Source of the DNA: Kuschelorhynchus macadamiae
Lineage: Eukaryota; Arthropoda; Insecta; Coleoptera; Curculionidae
DNA: 64,000 nucleotides
Assembly (NCBI GenBank): GCA_030620095.1
Contig: JAUTXW010004705.1
Coordinates: 552,501 to 616,500 of the forward strand
Direction of reading: 5' to 3'
The notes under the pieces are model-generated. The model ran no database searches. It was not told the origin of the DNA and worked only from the letters and a program-made list of their open reading frames with translations. Positions 34,929 through 46,722 of the stretch are shown one piece after another; within the stretch, counting starts at the first letter, position 1; every line of letters starts with the position of its first letter. Both the position numbers and the translations under genes were made by a program.

Positions 34929-35976
34929 TTGTAGTGTTTTGTCTAAACAAATCTAAAAAAATCTCCGGCTGAACATTCAGGCAAATATTTTGGCTCATAA
35001 ATTTGTTTTAAAACGTCATATGAAATGTTAAACCTGTTTTTGTTACAGATGTAAACAGGAAAAAAGAAATATAAATCTCACAACTAATCTAATAAAAATA
35101 AAAAATAATAGTAGCAGAGCTCTTCTAAAATAATTTTTATTTCCGGTTACAGAAAATTTATAATTTTAACGAAGTATTTTCAATGCATCAAAGCTAGACG
35201 ATGCCACTGCAGTGTTGCTAATTTGGCAGTCGTTACTTTGTACGTAAGTTGTGTCTTTAGTCTTAATGATTGTGTGTTCTAGTTTTCACTAATTTCTTTG
35301 GAGCCATCCTCTGGTACAGTTTAGTTAAATAAACAGACAAAATATGTTTGCCAGTAGAAAATAAACCTCATTACTGCAATAAGTTTTTAGTTAAATATCA
35401 TGGGAAGTGCGTAAATTAAAGTTTTTAATAAGTTGTCAAAGAGATTTTTCTATGTGAGAAGTGATGATCGTAAGAGTCCCTTTGCTATACTGTCGTATAA
35501 TATATAACTGAATATTTATTTGTTTTTAGTGTAAAAGCACGTCTTTTGTTTTATTTAATTTTGCCATTTTTGTTATACTGGTTGTCCCATCCAAAGATAT
35601 CACATTATATTGCTGAATAACTGAAATGCCGAAGCTGAAATCTCTAAATTCATTGCAGTATTTTTTTTTGGTTTTTTTAGATAAGTAGAAATTTGCACAA
35701 AAACGATGAGACACGTCAACTTCGATTTCAGGGACAAGTATACTTTAACACATAAAATTCAGTCTCCATATTTCATTCCCTCATGCTTAACATTTTTAAT
35801 TTTTCAATTATTTTAAATGGAACACCCTGTATATTTTATCGCCAAAAGAATGCATGACCTTTCTACTTTTCAAAAATATATACATTGTTTTAATTTATTA
35901 TTAGTTTATTTAATTTATCATCAACTTGCATTAACTTAAATAAATTAAATAAACTAATTAAACTTACAAGCACAAA
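34929..35976. other. No gene; solitary CACCCTGTA end
   Basis: AT-rich. ACACCCTGTATA at about 35821 is an isolated mariner-like terminus with no matching left end recognised. Palindromic AATTAAATAAACTAATTA-type DNA surrounds 35900-35975. Confidence 0.4.
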
Positions 35977-36790
35977 TTAATAAATTATTTGTTGGAACTG
36001 CCCGCCATTAGCATTTATGCATTCACTTAAAATTATAATCAGATGATCAAATGCGTTTCGCAGCATATGTTAAGGAATATTTTCATCAGTTTCTGCAATG
36101 TGTGTGGGATCGGATTATAACAACGCTTCTTCACAACTCCAAACAAAAAAAATTAAGAAAAGACATTTTAAGGAAATAAGGTGGCCGTTCTATTGGACCT
36201 GCTCTACCGGCCAAGAAACTTTCTGTTGACAGATTCTCGAGCAATCATAGAAAAATGCGCTTGAGCGCTATCTTGTTGTAAAACAACATTTTCAATTCCC
36301 TCCTGATCATTTTATGGGTAAAAAAATTTTGTAATATACCTGTGCAATTATCTCCTCGTACGTTTTCCATAAAGAAAAAGGATTCATACATTTTTGTCGA
36401 AGAAATGCCACACCACACAGACACATTCGGAGAATCTCGCTCGAATTCATTAAAAGCACGTGGGTCCTCACTTCCCCAAATACGACAGCTATACCTATTT
36501 ACTCGTTCACTTATATGGAAAATAGCTTCATCTGACGTTATAAGTTTCGTTCTGTCTGAAATTGTTTCAGACAAAAACACTCGTTTTTCGTAACAATGCT
36601 CCAGGTTTATATTTTATATGCATTCAATTTAGAGACCTTCAGTAGTCTGTGAACTTTGCTTTTTGATATTTCTAATGCAGTTGCAATTTTTCTAACGGAA
36701 ATTCGATTATCATGATTAGCCAAAATGACTACAATTTCCAGTAGCCTTTGTTCCAAATTTTTGAACCTATAACAAAACAGTTCTTCCTGA
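35977..36790 (-). pseudogene. Mariner-like transposase relic
   Basis: Minus strand. The helix-turn-helix block reads FKNLEQRLLEIVVILANHDN, then KIATALEISKSKVHRLLK (36640-36775). SDEAIFHISERVNRYSCRIW (36520) has the first Asp and is followed by SPNVSVWCGISSTKMYESFF. LQQDSAQAHFSM (36270) has the second Asp. GRAGPIERPPYFLKM replaces the third-Asp segment, which is damaged. The end is CINANGGQFQQIIY at 35977. Stops and frameshifts occur. Its N-terminal part lies in the left arm of the large palindrome. Confidence 0.85.
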
Positions 36791-37104
36791 AGGTGGATAC
36801 CTAATAAAAATTGCCCGAAAACGTCTTTTGGTGTAATGATTGAGTAAACGATTTTAATTCAATATATAGGGTTACTGTTTGTATTTTTTCTAGTAAAGTA
36901 AACCTTTTAATTTAAAAGTTGGACAGGATTTTCATAAAGGTAACAGTGACACTATCAACTTTTCCTTGCTATGAAATAACGCCGACTGATATAAAACACA
37001 AGGTACTAATTTGCAAACATTTTGTTTGCTAATTAGTAAGTAATTTTGTAGGAGGACGCTGTCAATCGCAGGATGGTTGAAATGCTACAATAAGATTGTT
37101 GTTA

Positions 37105-37340
37105 TGAACTCATATTTCAACAAGAAGGTGCACCTTCCTTACTATGCTGCTCTAGTTCCCAATTATTAAGTGCAACATGTGCTCGAAGATGAATATACAT
37201 AAGAGATCCAGTGAAATCGCCTCCCAGATCACCAGATTTTATGTCATTGAATATTTTTCTCAGTGTACATCTCATGAAATCACAATGAATTTTAGATAAC
37301 CTGGCAAGGAACCGGCAACAAAAAACATGAGTATCACGTC
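37105..37340 (+). pseudogene. Transposase catalytic fragment, left arm
   Basis: The plus strand reads FQQEGAPS (second-Asp motif, Asp changed to Glu), then after frame shifts RDPVKSPPRSPDFMSLNIFL, with Asn in place of the third Asp. ILDNLARN follows. The upstream catalytic region is missing, and this is the mirror image of the next entry. Confidence 0.7.
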
Positions 37341-37394
37341 TACCTGAATAATGAAACAACAAAATACACACAGGGTAGACGTGATACTGTCTCA

Positions 37395-37610
37395 TGTGTT
37401 TTGTTGCCGTATCTTTGCTAGGTTATCTAAAATTCATTGTGATTTCATCAGATGTCCCCAGAGAAAAATATTCAATGACGTAAAATCTGGTGATCTGGGA
37501 GGCGATTTCACTGGATCTCTTCTGCCTATTCATCTTCCGGCAAATGTTGCACTTAATAATTGGGAACTAGAGCAGCATAGTGAGGAAGGTGCACCATCTT
37601 GTTGAAATAA
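37395..37610 (-). pseudogene. Transposase catalytic fragment, right arm
   Basis: The minus strand reads FQQDGAPS with the Asp kept, RRDPVKSPPRSPDFTSLNIF and LWGHLMKSQ, then ILDNLAKI. It is slightly better preserved than its mirror copy at 37105-37340 but still frameshifted. Confidence 0.7.
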
Positions 37611-37859
37611 CAACAATGTTGCTCTAGCATCTCAACCATCTTGGGATTGACAACGTTCTACAGAAATTATAAATTTCTGATTGTGTGTTTATCGCAATAA
37701 AAAATGCAGTACTAATTAGCAAACAAAATGTTTGCAAATTAGTACTTTGTGTTTTATGACATTTGACGTTATTTCATAGCAACGAAAAGATGATGTTACC
37801 TTTATGAAAACCCTGTCGAACTTTTAAATTAAAAGGTTTACCTTACTAGAAAAAATACA

Positions 37860-38066
37860 AACAGTAATCCTATATATTGAATTAAAATCATTTACTCTCA
37901 CCAGAAGACGTTTTCGGGTAATTTTTATTAGGTATCCACTTCACTATAGGCTCAAAAATTTAGAACAAAGGCTACTGGAAATTGTAGATATTTTGGCTAA
38001 TCATAACAATCGAATAGAAATATCAAAAAGCAAAGTTCACAGACTACTGAAAGTCTTAAGCGTATA
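37860..38066 (+). pseudogene. Transposase helix-turn-helix fragment, right arm
   Basis: The plus strand has RLKNLEQRLLEIVDILANHN followed directly by EISKSKVHRLLKVL. It is the mirror copy of 36640-36790 but lacks the RISVRKIATAL segment (about 33 bases). Confidence 0.75.
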
Positions 38067-38067
38067 A

Positions 38068-38075
<8 letters not shown>

Positions 38076-38113
<38 letters not shown>
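38076..38113. repeat. (AT)n microsatellite
   Basis: AT dinucleotide array directly after the palindrome. Confidence 0.95.
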
Positions 38114-38115
<2 letters not shown>

Positions 38116-38228
38116 GTCTATATATATAGTCTCTATTCGGACGCGAGAAAGAAAGCTTCGAAAATGCCAAATGTGATTTTGGCGAAACGTCAGCAAAACT
38201 GTTCTTTTCAGAACGACAGTAGTGAACG
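38114..38228 (+). other. Structured segment between AT arrays (GAAAC motif)
   Basis: This contains GCCAAATGTGATTTTGGC, a perfect 6-bp stem with a 6-base loop at 38166-38183, directly followed by GAAACGTC. The layout resembles stem II and the 3' core of a hammerhead-like motif often seen near Penelope-like elements. The 5' core (CTGANGA) is not intact here. A second small hairpin, CTGTTCT-TTTC-AGAAC, follows. Confidence 0.4.
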
Positions 38229-38430
<202 letters not shown>

Positions 38431-38765
38431 CAAAATTCATTTTGTACTCGCCTTTCAACTAGGTGACTGTACTGATGAAGACCTTAAGTCAGAAACACGT
38501 GTCTATTGGTGTTTGCCAAACTCCATTGCTTTAGCGGTCATCCCAAAAAAATCCATTCATTTTTTTTTTACTATATACTAGTTCTTGTTCTTGTTCTATG
38601 TAGCAAAAATATATAATTTCTGTAGGTGCAAAACGGCCTAGAAGAAGAACTGCTTTCGATTATGTCACAGGATACACTCCTCGATTTGAAAATATATATA
38701 TATTTATTCAGTATACTTTGGGGCAACTTCAAATTAAAAGTTCAAAGGCAAAGGTTCAAAAGGAA

Positions 38766-38767
<2 letters not shown>

Positions 38768-38832
<65 letters not shown>
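38768..38832. repeat. (AT)n microsatellite
   Basis: AT dinucleotide array of about 65 bp. Confidence 0.95.
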
Positions 38833-38834
<2 letters not shown>

Positions 38835-39769
38835 TAATTTTTCCTAATCTGAGATTTTAAAATGTGCGTGGCTTGCAAAATCATCATTTCAGTTATTCAG
38901 TTTTTTATATCAACTTGCGATTTCTATTAAGAACAAAAATATGATGGAAATAATGACAGTAAAAGAATTCCAGCCTAAACACCAACAAAACACATTTTAC
39001 GTGTGTTTATAGTACATGAAACGAAAAATAGTTGTTCAAACAGAAACTTTCTTGTAAGAAGGCCCTTCTTTCGGATTTACCTATTAGAATATCAATCCGG
39101 ATTTAAATTCTTGACGTTTTAAAAACGGATAATTAAAATAATTGGTTTCGAACATTAACGCGTATTGATGTTCGATTTCTAATGCTGCCGCACTTTTCTT
39201 CATTTTCGCCATTTGAAAAGTTGATTGGATCACACAAGACATAAATAGATCTCGTTTAGCGTACATGGCATGGATATTTGCGAGACACATAAAAATAAAT
39301 TAATTCTCGGCTCACGTTTTACACGGCGATATTTCTTATTTTAGTATTTTATTACGGAGGCGTTAATGTGTGTTCACAACTCTAATTAGCAGTGCTAACA
39401 GTTTCGACCGAATATAAATTGGAAAACTCGGTGGGAATGCTGTACATTTGCTTCCGAATCCTCTAAGATAATAATTATCACTAAACTATATATTAATATA
39501 TGTTTTGAAAATTATTATGTTTAAGGTGCATTAGCAGTATTACATTATATATTATTATATATTAAATATATATATAAATTTATATATTAAAAGATTTTAT
39601 GGATTTTGAAGTTTTAATTATTGTCTAAAATAGTGGCATTGTTTTAGCCTCAATACTGTAAGTCTATTCCAAGTGTTCCATACCCAAAACTCTTATTCCC
39701 AATTGCAGATTTTTTCTCTCTTTTCTTTCAGGTACTAATAAACTAATTTTAGTCTTATAAATTAACTTG
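38833..39769. other. No gene; likely unique DNA
   Basis: No transposon family recognised. The stretch 39090-39450 has a balanced composition, no homopolymer decay, and motifs such as TAATTAGCA and TTAATTCTCGG. It may be host intergenic or intronic DNA. Confidence 0.35.
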
Positions 39770-41340
39770 AAAAGGCATCATTGTCAAACACCTATTTCTT
39801 GCAAAATGGTAGCCAGTTTAGTCGCTAAAAAAATAATTATAATTTCTGCAAAAAGCTCCTTTCCACCCTTAACTTCTAGTGATGAAATCGTCTTCACGTT
39901 TAAAGCAAAAGCTAAGTTTTTGGAAAAGAATTCGCCGCGAATTCTACTTTAATTCCTCCTCTTCACTTCCCCCTTCCATAAGTACCAGCTTTGCCATACG
40001 ATATGCACGAAATTATGTGGGTTCAAAAGGTACGATGTATTCTTAAAATATTTAATGCCAAAGATCCTCTGGCCTGGTGGTATTCCTGCCACAGTCTTAA
40101 AAAAGTACACTTTTGAAATGGCTGTTATCCTCACTAGGTTATTCCAAGCGCCCTATGACAAAGGTATCTTTCCTGAAAGCTGGACATTTTGTGTACAGCC
40201 TGTTCCCAAAAAGGGATCCAAAACTCTTACCTCTAACTAAAGACCTATATCCTATGAGTAAGGCAATAAAGAAATATATCAGTACTGATCTTTTAAATTA
40301 CTTTGAAAGGTATAAACATGACAGGCAAAACGGCTTTCGCCACTAGAGGTGCATACCAGATCTTGACAACTGGAACAAAACCATCCAATTCCACGGAGAA
40401 GCCCAAATTATTGACCTCGACATATCCAAAGCATTTGATCAAGTTTGGCATGACGAACTTATTAACAAACTCCTGTCTATGGTCTTTCTCCAATACTTGT
40501 TCTTGGATTGCCAGTTTTCTTTCCAACAGAAGTATTTCTGTAGTAGGTGATCTAACTTTCAGAATATTAACGCAGGCGTTCGACAGGGTTCAATGTTGGC
40601 ACCTACCCTTTTCCTCACGCACATTAATGATCTGCTTCCTTCTACCAGTAATATAATTCACAGCTTTAATGACGATACCACGCTCCGCACCAACATACCG
40701 AAGACCTCATTAAAATTGTATAATGAGGAGCAAAGAATCTTGCCCAGTTCAATGCTACTATTATTTTGTAATACCCACACTACTCAAATGAATATTCAAA
40801 TTGAAGCGAAAGATTCTTCTAGCCTAGCTGGTGTCCCTTTCCAGAAAGATCTTCGCTGACATGGTCGCATTACCTCAACTGCCATAGCAGCAGCGAAGAA
40901 ATTGCGTTTTCTTTTCCAAGCTCGTAAACACTTTTTTTCTGACAACTTGTGTACCCCTGACAATTCGTAAATCAGACCCAGTTTTGCGTATCACATATAT
41001 GGGGAGCTCCCTCCTGCAATCCTTAACATTCTTGACTGTATAGAAAGAAGAGGTATTCGCCTGATTAATGATCCAAATACTAATCACTAAACCATTGTCA
41101 AATTGTGGGCGATCCGTCTCTGTTTTACAAATACCACCATGAATTCTGTTCTGATGAATTATCATCCATTATGCCTTCCCTAGTCAATCCTGCCATGGAG
41201 TCACGATCATTGGCCCACATGCTTAATTTCATGGTCCAACTGCAAAGACATCCCACTTTATTTTCTCCTTTATTATGTCCCGATTATGGAATTATGTTAC
41301 CAGCAAAGGATTTCCTTCTTCTCCTAATCTAAAAGTTTAC
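39770..41340 (+). pseudogene. Jockey-like LINE reverse transcriptase, degenerate
   Basis: Readable blocks, in order, with many frame changes: GGIPATVLKKYTFEMA near 40080, KGIFPESW and QPVPKKGSKTLTSN near 40200, and YFERY...DRQNGFRH near 40300. AQIIDLDISKAFDQVWHDEL lies near 40420, SWIASFLSNRSISVV near 40500, and GVRQGSMLAPTLFLTHINDL near 40580. HSFNDDTTLRT near 40660 is the polymerase YADD motif, with one Asp pair kept and flanking residues changed. C-terminal ERRGIRLINDPN (41045) and SLFYKYHHEFCSDELSSIMP follow. Upstream endonuclease coding was not found, so it is 5'-truncated or eroded. Confidence 0.85.
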
Positions 41341-42169
41341 AGCCAAAACACGACACAAAACATTTATACTAAGTGAATAACTGTGGCTGTTTCAAATCAG
41401 TAGCTGTTCTCAAATCACAGACGCCTAAAAGTAGGTTTAATACAGTTTTCACAAAAGTTGGCGAAAAATGACTTTTATCGACTGACGATGGCAAATCTAT
41501 AATTCGGTCTATTTTGGAAGTTAGGGAAGTCATACGACGAAGAATTGTATGATCTTTAACTTTGAACACAATGATATTTCCCGTAGGATCCATTGTTGGC
41601 CAGATATGCTATGAAGCAGTAAAGTTCAGATTCGTATTCAGTAGTTCAAAAACCATATAACTTCGTTGAGAAACCTTTTACCGGACTCATGTTACGAGAC
41701 AGACATTTTAGAACACCATTTGATCAGGCTAAGAGTCCTACTTCGAACAAGCTACATTTAAAATTGCTATTCAAAATGATCAACATTTCTTAGTTTTCCA
41801 TATGAAGGGTGTATCGAACAATACAATATCCAAATTCTAAACGAATTAAGCGATTCCAGTCAAACTAGGGTGGTGAGAGGCTTAACCCTAGTCAACTTCA
41901 AAAGTATTCGGAAAATGGTAACACTTCAGGACAGTATTAAATTGAATATCTTGTATCTATAAATAAACACAATCTATACTGACATAAAGTTAACATTATT
42001 AAATAAAAAAAATTAATCATACCTAACCATTATTATGTTTCTATGTATTGAATTAAAAATTTTATATACATTTCGATATGTTAAAGAAAAAAAAAATAAT
42101 AAAAAAATTAAAATTCCAAGATCTGAAAGAAGACAACCGAAAAATTATAAGTATTTGACAAAATTAAAA
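41341..42169. other. No clear gene
   Basis: A 74-codon minus-strand frame (41369-41593) is not recognised. Otherwise AT-rich spacer, with AAT runs near 42030-42110. Confidence 0.35.
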
Positions 42170-44033
42170 CAGACATTATGACTTTTGGATCTCTTTCAAA
42201 ACCCCGCCCAAAGAATTATAACATACTTGACGAAGTCCAAGAAATTAAGGTTTTGGCAAGCATAGAATACACTCATACAACTTCTTGCAGAAAGACTGTA
42301 AATTAGAGAGGAGTGTCAAAATCCAGAGTCCAAGGAATACTACATAAACATATATTTGAGCCATATAATTTTAAACAATTTTAAACTAGTGCATAATTTG
42401 CATCCGAGAGACGATTACATTTTTGTCGTTGGTACCTTCACAATTTAAATAACGACAGTCATTTATACAAATTATACGGTCAGATGAGGCTTTAATTAAT
42501 AGGGCTGGTCTAGAGAAAATCAACAGGCAGATTTGGGTTCAGCGTGGAGTGTTTCATTCTAGGAATTTCATTTACGTGAAGTTTGATAGGATATAATTAT
42601 TTACATATACTGGAAACCTCCTTTTTTATCTATGAGCAGGCCCCGGAGGGCTAAGTACCAGGTACCGTGGTTCCTTTGAATAAAAACATGGAAAGTTTAT
42701 TGATGCGGGATTTAAAAACTTGCAGATTAGGAGAAGAAAGAAGGATATTTGCTGGTCACATATTCCATAATCAGACACTCTGCGAATAAAAAAGCGAGAA
42801 AAGTGCTAGGTAGGTCGATGCTCGTGTCTCCCTAGCAGGAATGACTAATGATAATAGAATCCGTGGTAGTATCTGTAAAACAGAAACAAATCGTCCACAA
42901 TTCGACGATGCTCTAGTGATGCAAGCTTCCTTGTGAGGTTTGGATCATCAATCAGACGAACAGTACTTCTCTGGATAGAGTCAAGACACTAAACCTTGTG
43001 AAACCCTTGCGTTGATTTGGTGAAAGTTTGATGAAAGGCCGTCAACCACTACAGAAAACTGGCAATCCAAGTACAAAGTACATCATGCCAGGCTTGATCA
43101 AATGCTTTGGATATGTCGAGGGCAATAATTTTGGCTTCTCCGTGGAATTCGATAGACTAATTCCACTTGTGAGTTACGAGGGTAAAATTTGCTGTGGATC
43201 TTTGGTGGCGGTATATAAGTGTATACCTTTCAAAGTAGTTAAAAGATCATTATTGATATACTTCTTTATTGCCTGGAACAGGCTGTATATGAGCAGATTC
43301 CCATCTTTTAGTAAGGGTGCTCTTGTCATTCGACATTTGGAGTAACCTGGTAAAGATACGAGTAAATTCAGCAGCGCACTTTTTTAGGACTATGGCTGGA
43401 ATACTATCAAGGCCAGAGGACTTTTTGGTTGGTATTTTGAGAATATAAGGATAATGATTTCAGAGGAAGGGAATTCAGAGATTAGGAAACTCACTTTAGC
43501 AGAAAGAAAGTCGTTGAAGGAATTGTCTGAGGGAGAGCGATAGATACAACAAATAAATTTAGTGGAAGTTCGTGGGCTAGTTTGAACTACAGGATATCGT
43601 ATCTGTTCGATTCAGGATTCGGAAGTCTTGTACATGATATACGACTACGAACGACGTAAGTGCAAAGTCCATCATCCAGGCGGAATGATAGAAGTTCATA
43701 GCCAAGAAAGAAAAGCTGTTTGGTTGTATTTTTGCGGGTTATTTTATTATTCGATTAGGAAGAGAATATGTGGTTTGCAGGATTGGAGATAGTGGTGAAC
43801 GTAATAAATACATATTTATAAAAACATTTTTCATATCGCTTACGACTCCATAAGATGGGCTCCGGGATCAAATCTATCACTTCCCTATTTTTTCCTTTGG
43901 GAGTACTTAGAAAACAAAATATATCATACAGTGCAAGATTTGTGCGACGAAACATGCTTTAGATAAGAATGAAAAGTGTATCAGACATGTATTGGCCATG
44001 ATGGTTTTCAGTTTGGAAAGTTTCTTTAGAAAC
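42170..44033 (+). pseudogene. Element A-family transposase relic, split by a LINE
   Basis: 42170-42630 encodes SKPRPKNYNILDEVQEIKVL, SRVQGILHKHIFEPYNF, LVHNLHPRDDYIF and GLEKINRQIWVQRG. Each has a counterpart in element A's protein (KPRTKTYNKENREAEEITVL, TRVQEILKKHKYHPYKF). 43850-44033 continues with LSLPYFFLWEYLENKIYHTV, QDLCDE and DGFQFGKFL, the C-terminus. In between, from about 42637 to 43780, lies a minus-strand LINE. The first and second catalytic motifs are lost or unreadable. Confidence 0.82.
42637..43780 (-). pseudogene. Jockey-like LINE fragment, minus strand
   Basis: The minus strand reads NSFNDFLSAKVSFLISEFPS near 43500, SPLALIVFQP, FTRIFTRLLQMSNDKSTLTK, then IEFHGEAKIIALDISKAFDQ (43100-43160). 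CTWIASFL, RSTVRLIDDPNLTRKLASLE (42930-42985) and HRRIVDDLFLFYRYYHGFYY follow. It is the same type as 39770-41340 but shortened by internal deletions. It interrupts the plus-strand transposase relic. The 3' end is near 42637, and a target duplication was not identified. Confidence 0.8.
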
Positions 44034-44878
44034 TTTTGTTATTTCTAATTGCAAAAGGATGGATCAGACAAAGAAGATCTTTTTTGTTACTTAAATTTTC
44101 TTTGTTTTTTTTTTATTTATACGTTTATTGTTATTAACAGAAAACTCAATTAGTTGTATTCTTGATTAATGAAAGAGTAATTACTTTTAGTAATAGCTAG
44201 GTTTTTTCATAAAAATTTCCATAAAAATAAAGGAATAAACACGTTAGTGTCGTCTAGTACGTATCTTAAATGTAACTATTTTGTTAAAAAATGTCTGTTT
44301 TGTTTTAGTCTTATAGCCTGATGATGGCACTTGTCGCGAAACCGGTTACTGATATAATGAAGAATTTTATTGGGTAAATTAGGCTTTTTCTTCTTCTGTG
44401 CCTACTACTTGCCATATTTTCATTGTTTGTTTTATTTTAATTTTATTTTCATTGTTATTAACAGAAAACTTAGTTTGATTCTCGATTGAAAAAATCGTTT
44501 ATTTTACTTTTGAAGTATAATTAACAGAAAACCCAATTAGTAGGATTCTCGATTATTGAAAACATACTTATTTCTACTAATACCTAGGATGGATTGTTTA
44601 CGTTAAACATGGCCAACTGTGCCAAATTAAAATGGTTCATTTATATACTAAAAATAAAAAACACCTATCAAGTGTTATATATAATTGGAAAGCTTTTAAT
44701 GAACGGAATATAATATTGAATAATGTTTTATTGAAAATAAACACAAGTCCGATTAATATATCGAAAAATATCAGATCTGTGAAAAACGTAACTAAGCCGC
44801 TGTATCGTAAATAAAAAAACTCTATAAAGATCAATTTTTACTTTTTTCACAAATTTCAACATAATCGGTCTGAAAATA
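44034..44878. repeat. Spacer with three copies of a TTAACAGAAAAC motif
   Basis: TTATTAACAGAAAACTCAAT and the following GATTCTCGATTA-like sequence recur at about 44133, 44453 and 44518. The first and second copies flank an insertion of about 320 bp holding CTGATGATGG...GCGAAACCGG (44321-44348). The region may be the untranslated part of the element A-family relic plus a small insertion. Confidence 0.5.
44318..44356 (+). other. Hammerhead-like core motif (CTGATGA ... GAAAC)
   Basis: CCTGATGATGGCACTTGTCG followed by CGAAACCGGTTAC has the two conserved single-strand parts of a hammerhead core, CUGAUGA and GAAA, separated by 13 bases. The separating stretch forms only a weak stem. ACCGGT after the GAAA is self-complementary, as is CACGTG at the second site (38472-38495). 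Activity is unproven. Confidence 0.35.
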
Positions 44879-44879
44879 G

Positions 44880-45052
44880 AAATAAAAGATCAACACAATT
44901 TTACCCTGTATATCAAAAACGAAAAGCGCCACGTAAAAAAACCCACTTGTATCAGTTATATTTCATTTCCTCAAAAAGTAGCAACACTTCACGAAAACCG
45001 CAAGTCTCCAACTCTACTAATAAGGAAATACCTTACAAAATCCGGACACCCT
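44880..45052 (-). repeat. Right terminal repeat of the element A-family relic
   Basis: It ends AAAATCCGGACACCCTG|TA, almost the same as element A's terminus. Further in it has GAAAACCGCAAG (44995) and CCCTGTATATCAAAAACGAA (44906), matching landmarks of element A's right arm in order. It probably closes the relic that starts near 42170. The left end was not found. Confidence 0.65.
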
Positions 45053-45189
45053 GTACATTCCAGTCTTGTTGATTTGTCTAATAACTGGCGCCTGTTCCGT
45101 AATTGATGCTGGTTCACAAAATACCTAACACCCTGTACAAAATACTCATTACGACATAGTTCTTTTATGAATCGTCTGTCGTTTGTCCA

Positions 45190-45450
45190 AATCAATTATT
45201 ATTTATTTACTATAATCGATTGACAGGTTTATTGTTTTTGGGTGGCCATCAATTATTCCAATTAACTTCAATTGTATTGTGGAACTGCGGTGGTGCCTGA
45301 ATTAATTGAATTAAGCCAAACTGGACCAATTTAGAATGTGATTTAGGCGCTAAGTAATTTTTGAGCTCGTGTCAATTACAGATATTAATTAATTAATGTC
45401 AATAAGACCCAATTTGTTTCGCGGGCCTTCGGTTTCAATTAAACATTTTC
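45190..45450. promoter_or_regulatory. Homotypic cluster of homeodomain-type AATTA sites
   Basis: About nine CAATTA / TTAATTG-type motifs occur in 260 bp: near 45191, 45249, 45258, 45267, 45302, 45352, 45371, 45384 and 45433. The local sequence is otherwise balanced and lacks transposon signatures. It could be a cis-regulatory module of a nearby host gene, but chance in AT-rich DNA remains possible. No promoter or exon is visible. Confidence 0.35.
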
Positions 45451-45794
45451 ACATAAATTATTCGTCTATCATGTTTATTTTCTCTATCTGCCCACAGTAG
45501 CCATCTAACATTACTGGGATCGTAAATTATATTATTTAATGAAGTTTTATTGCACAATTGCTATGTGACGGCAATTAGAAAAATACTGTTTGAATTGTAC
45601 ATTAAAGGTTAAGGCAGTACTGTCAACGAAGATCTGTGTTTTGTGTGGCTGGTAATTCTTTACAAAATTAAATGCAATGTTGGGTTGGTAAAACCTTAGT
45701 TATTTTTTACTCTACGGGTAAAACTGAAAGAAGGACTTAAAGACTACTTTACACATAGCCCTCTTAAAAAAACATGTTAAACAATAACTAAATA
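45451..45794. other. No gene seen
   Basis: Unique-looking sequence without recognisable coding or repeat content. Confidence 0.35.
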
Positions 45795-46722
45795 TTATCG
45801 GTTACCTGAGATTTTATCTTCGAGTGTTTCAAAGTCAAGTTGAATCTTTTTTAATTCAATAATTAAAGTATGGTTGATAGAATTTGTTTTTAATAAATCT
45901 AAGCCTTTAGTTTGTAGGTACCTTGAAATCGAACCAGTAAGTGAAAATATTTTCAAAAACACTCGAGAAAGGAAAATAATTTCGTACTTAAGAAATTGAG
46001 ATTTTAAATTTTCAGCAGTAGAGCGAATGTCAGGATTTAAATCCATGTTTTTTAAAATACTGGATAAGGCTTCCAGAATATCTAAGTACAACGGACAATC
46101 TCCAAAGACTTTTTCTAACTCGTGTTCCTTTGAGCACCACCTTGTTTGTCCAATATCCCCCAATTTTAGATGTTTCTGGTCATAAGAAATCGAAGACCAA
46201 ATATTCATTATCTTATGGGATTCACGAAAAAAGGAGGAAGTTGAATTTAATAATGTGAATAACAAACATGCTTTTAAATTCCACCTAAAAATATCACTTA
46301 GGATGAGATTCAAAAAATGTTCTTTATTTGATTTCGCAGTTTAGTGGCAAAACCATTATATCATTATATTCTCCCTGCATATTTGCAGCTAAGTCTCAGC
46401 TATGCAGAGATTTGGATATAGGTCGTTTTTTTTTTCAAAATGTGGTCTAAAATATCATGGAAGCCTTGGCCACTAATATCATGACATGAAATCATTGCAA
46501 GCAGCCTCTCAAAAACCTGACCCTGATAAACATACCTGCAACATTAGTTGCCTTCTGAGTCTGAGACACCAATTGTGATTGATTTGAGGTAGGGGCTTGA
46601 TTACTTGTGTTAATTTTCAAGAACGCATCTAGTGAACATCATTTTGCTGCTTCGTCCAGAATCTTCTTCCTCTTGCGTTCCTTCTCCTTCTCCGCGCCAC
46701 CTTTCTTCTTATCCTTTTCCAT
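45795..46722 (-). pseudogene. hAT transposase (ZMYM1-like), minus strand
   Basis: The N-terminus begins MEKDKKKGGAEKEKERKRKK, then ILDEAAK (46722-46640), the usual basic start of these proteins. In shifted frames it gives CSLDAFLKINTSNQAPTSNQ, DISGQGFHDILDHILKK and LCIAETY..ANMQGEYNDIM (RNase H-like part). An open frame 46313-45795 follows, with CLLFTLLNSTSSFFRESHKI, RWCSKEHELEKVFGD and NMDLNPDIRSTAENLK. It ends at 45795 without the hAT C-terminal dimerisation block. The central DNA-binding region is deleted. An in-frame extension upstream to 46875 encodes a hydrophobic segment, probably by chance. Confidence 0.8.

Larger units (their letters stand above)
36612..38072. repeat. 1.46-kb palindrome built of transposase pieces
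   Basis: 36612-37346 and the reverse complement of 37371-38072 match along their length, with indels, around a 24-bp loop (37347-37370). Inner ends are GTATCACGTCTACCTG and CAGGGTAGACGTGATAC. Each arm contains, from outside in, a helix-turn-helix region, an untranslated stretch with the palindrome around TTTGCAAACATTTTGTTTGC, and a catalytic-domain piece in the opposite sense (37100-37340 on plus; 37400-37605 on minus). Such a unit would fold into a hairpin of about 700 bp if transcribed. Confidence 0.9.

Noticed and set aside
41369..41593. 74-codon minus-strand frame after the LINE
   Set aside because: Looks protein-like in composition but matches no motif I know; left unassigned.
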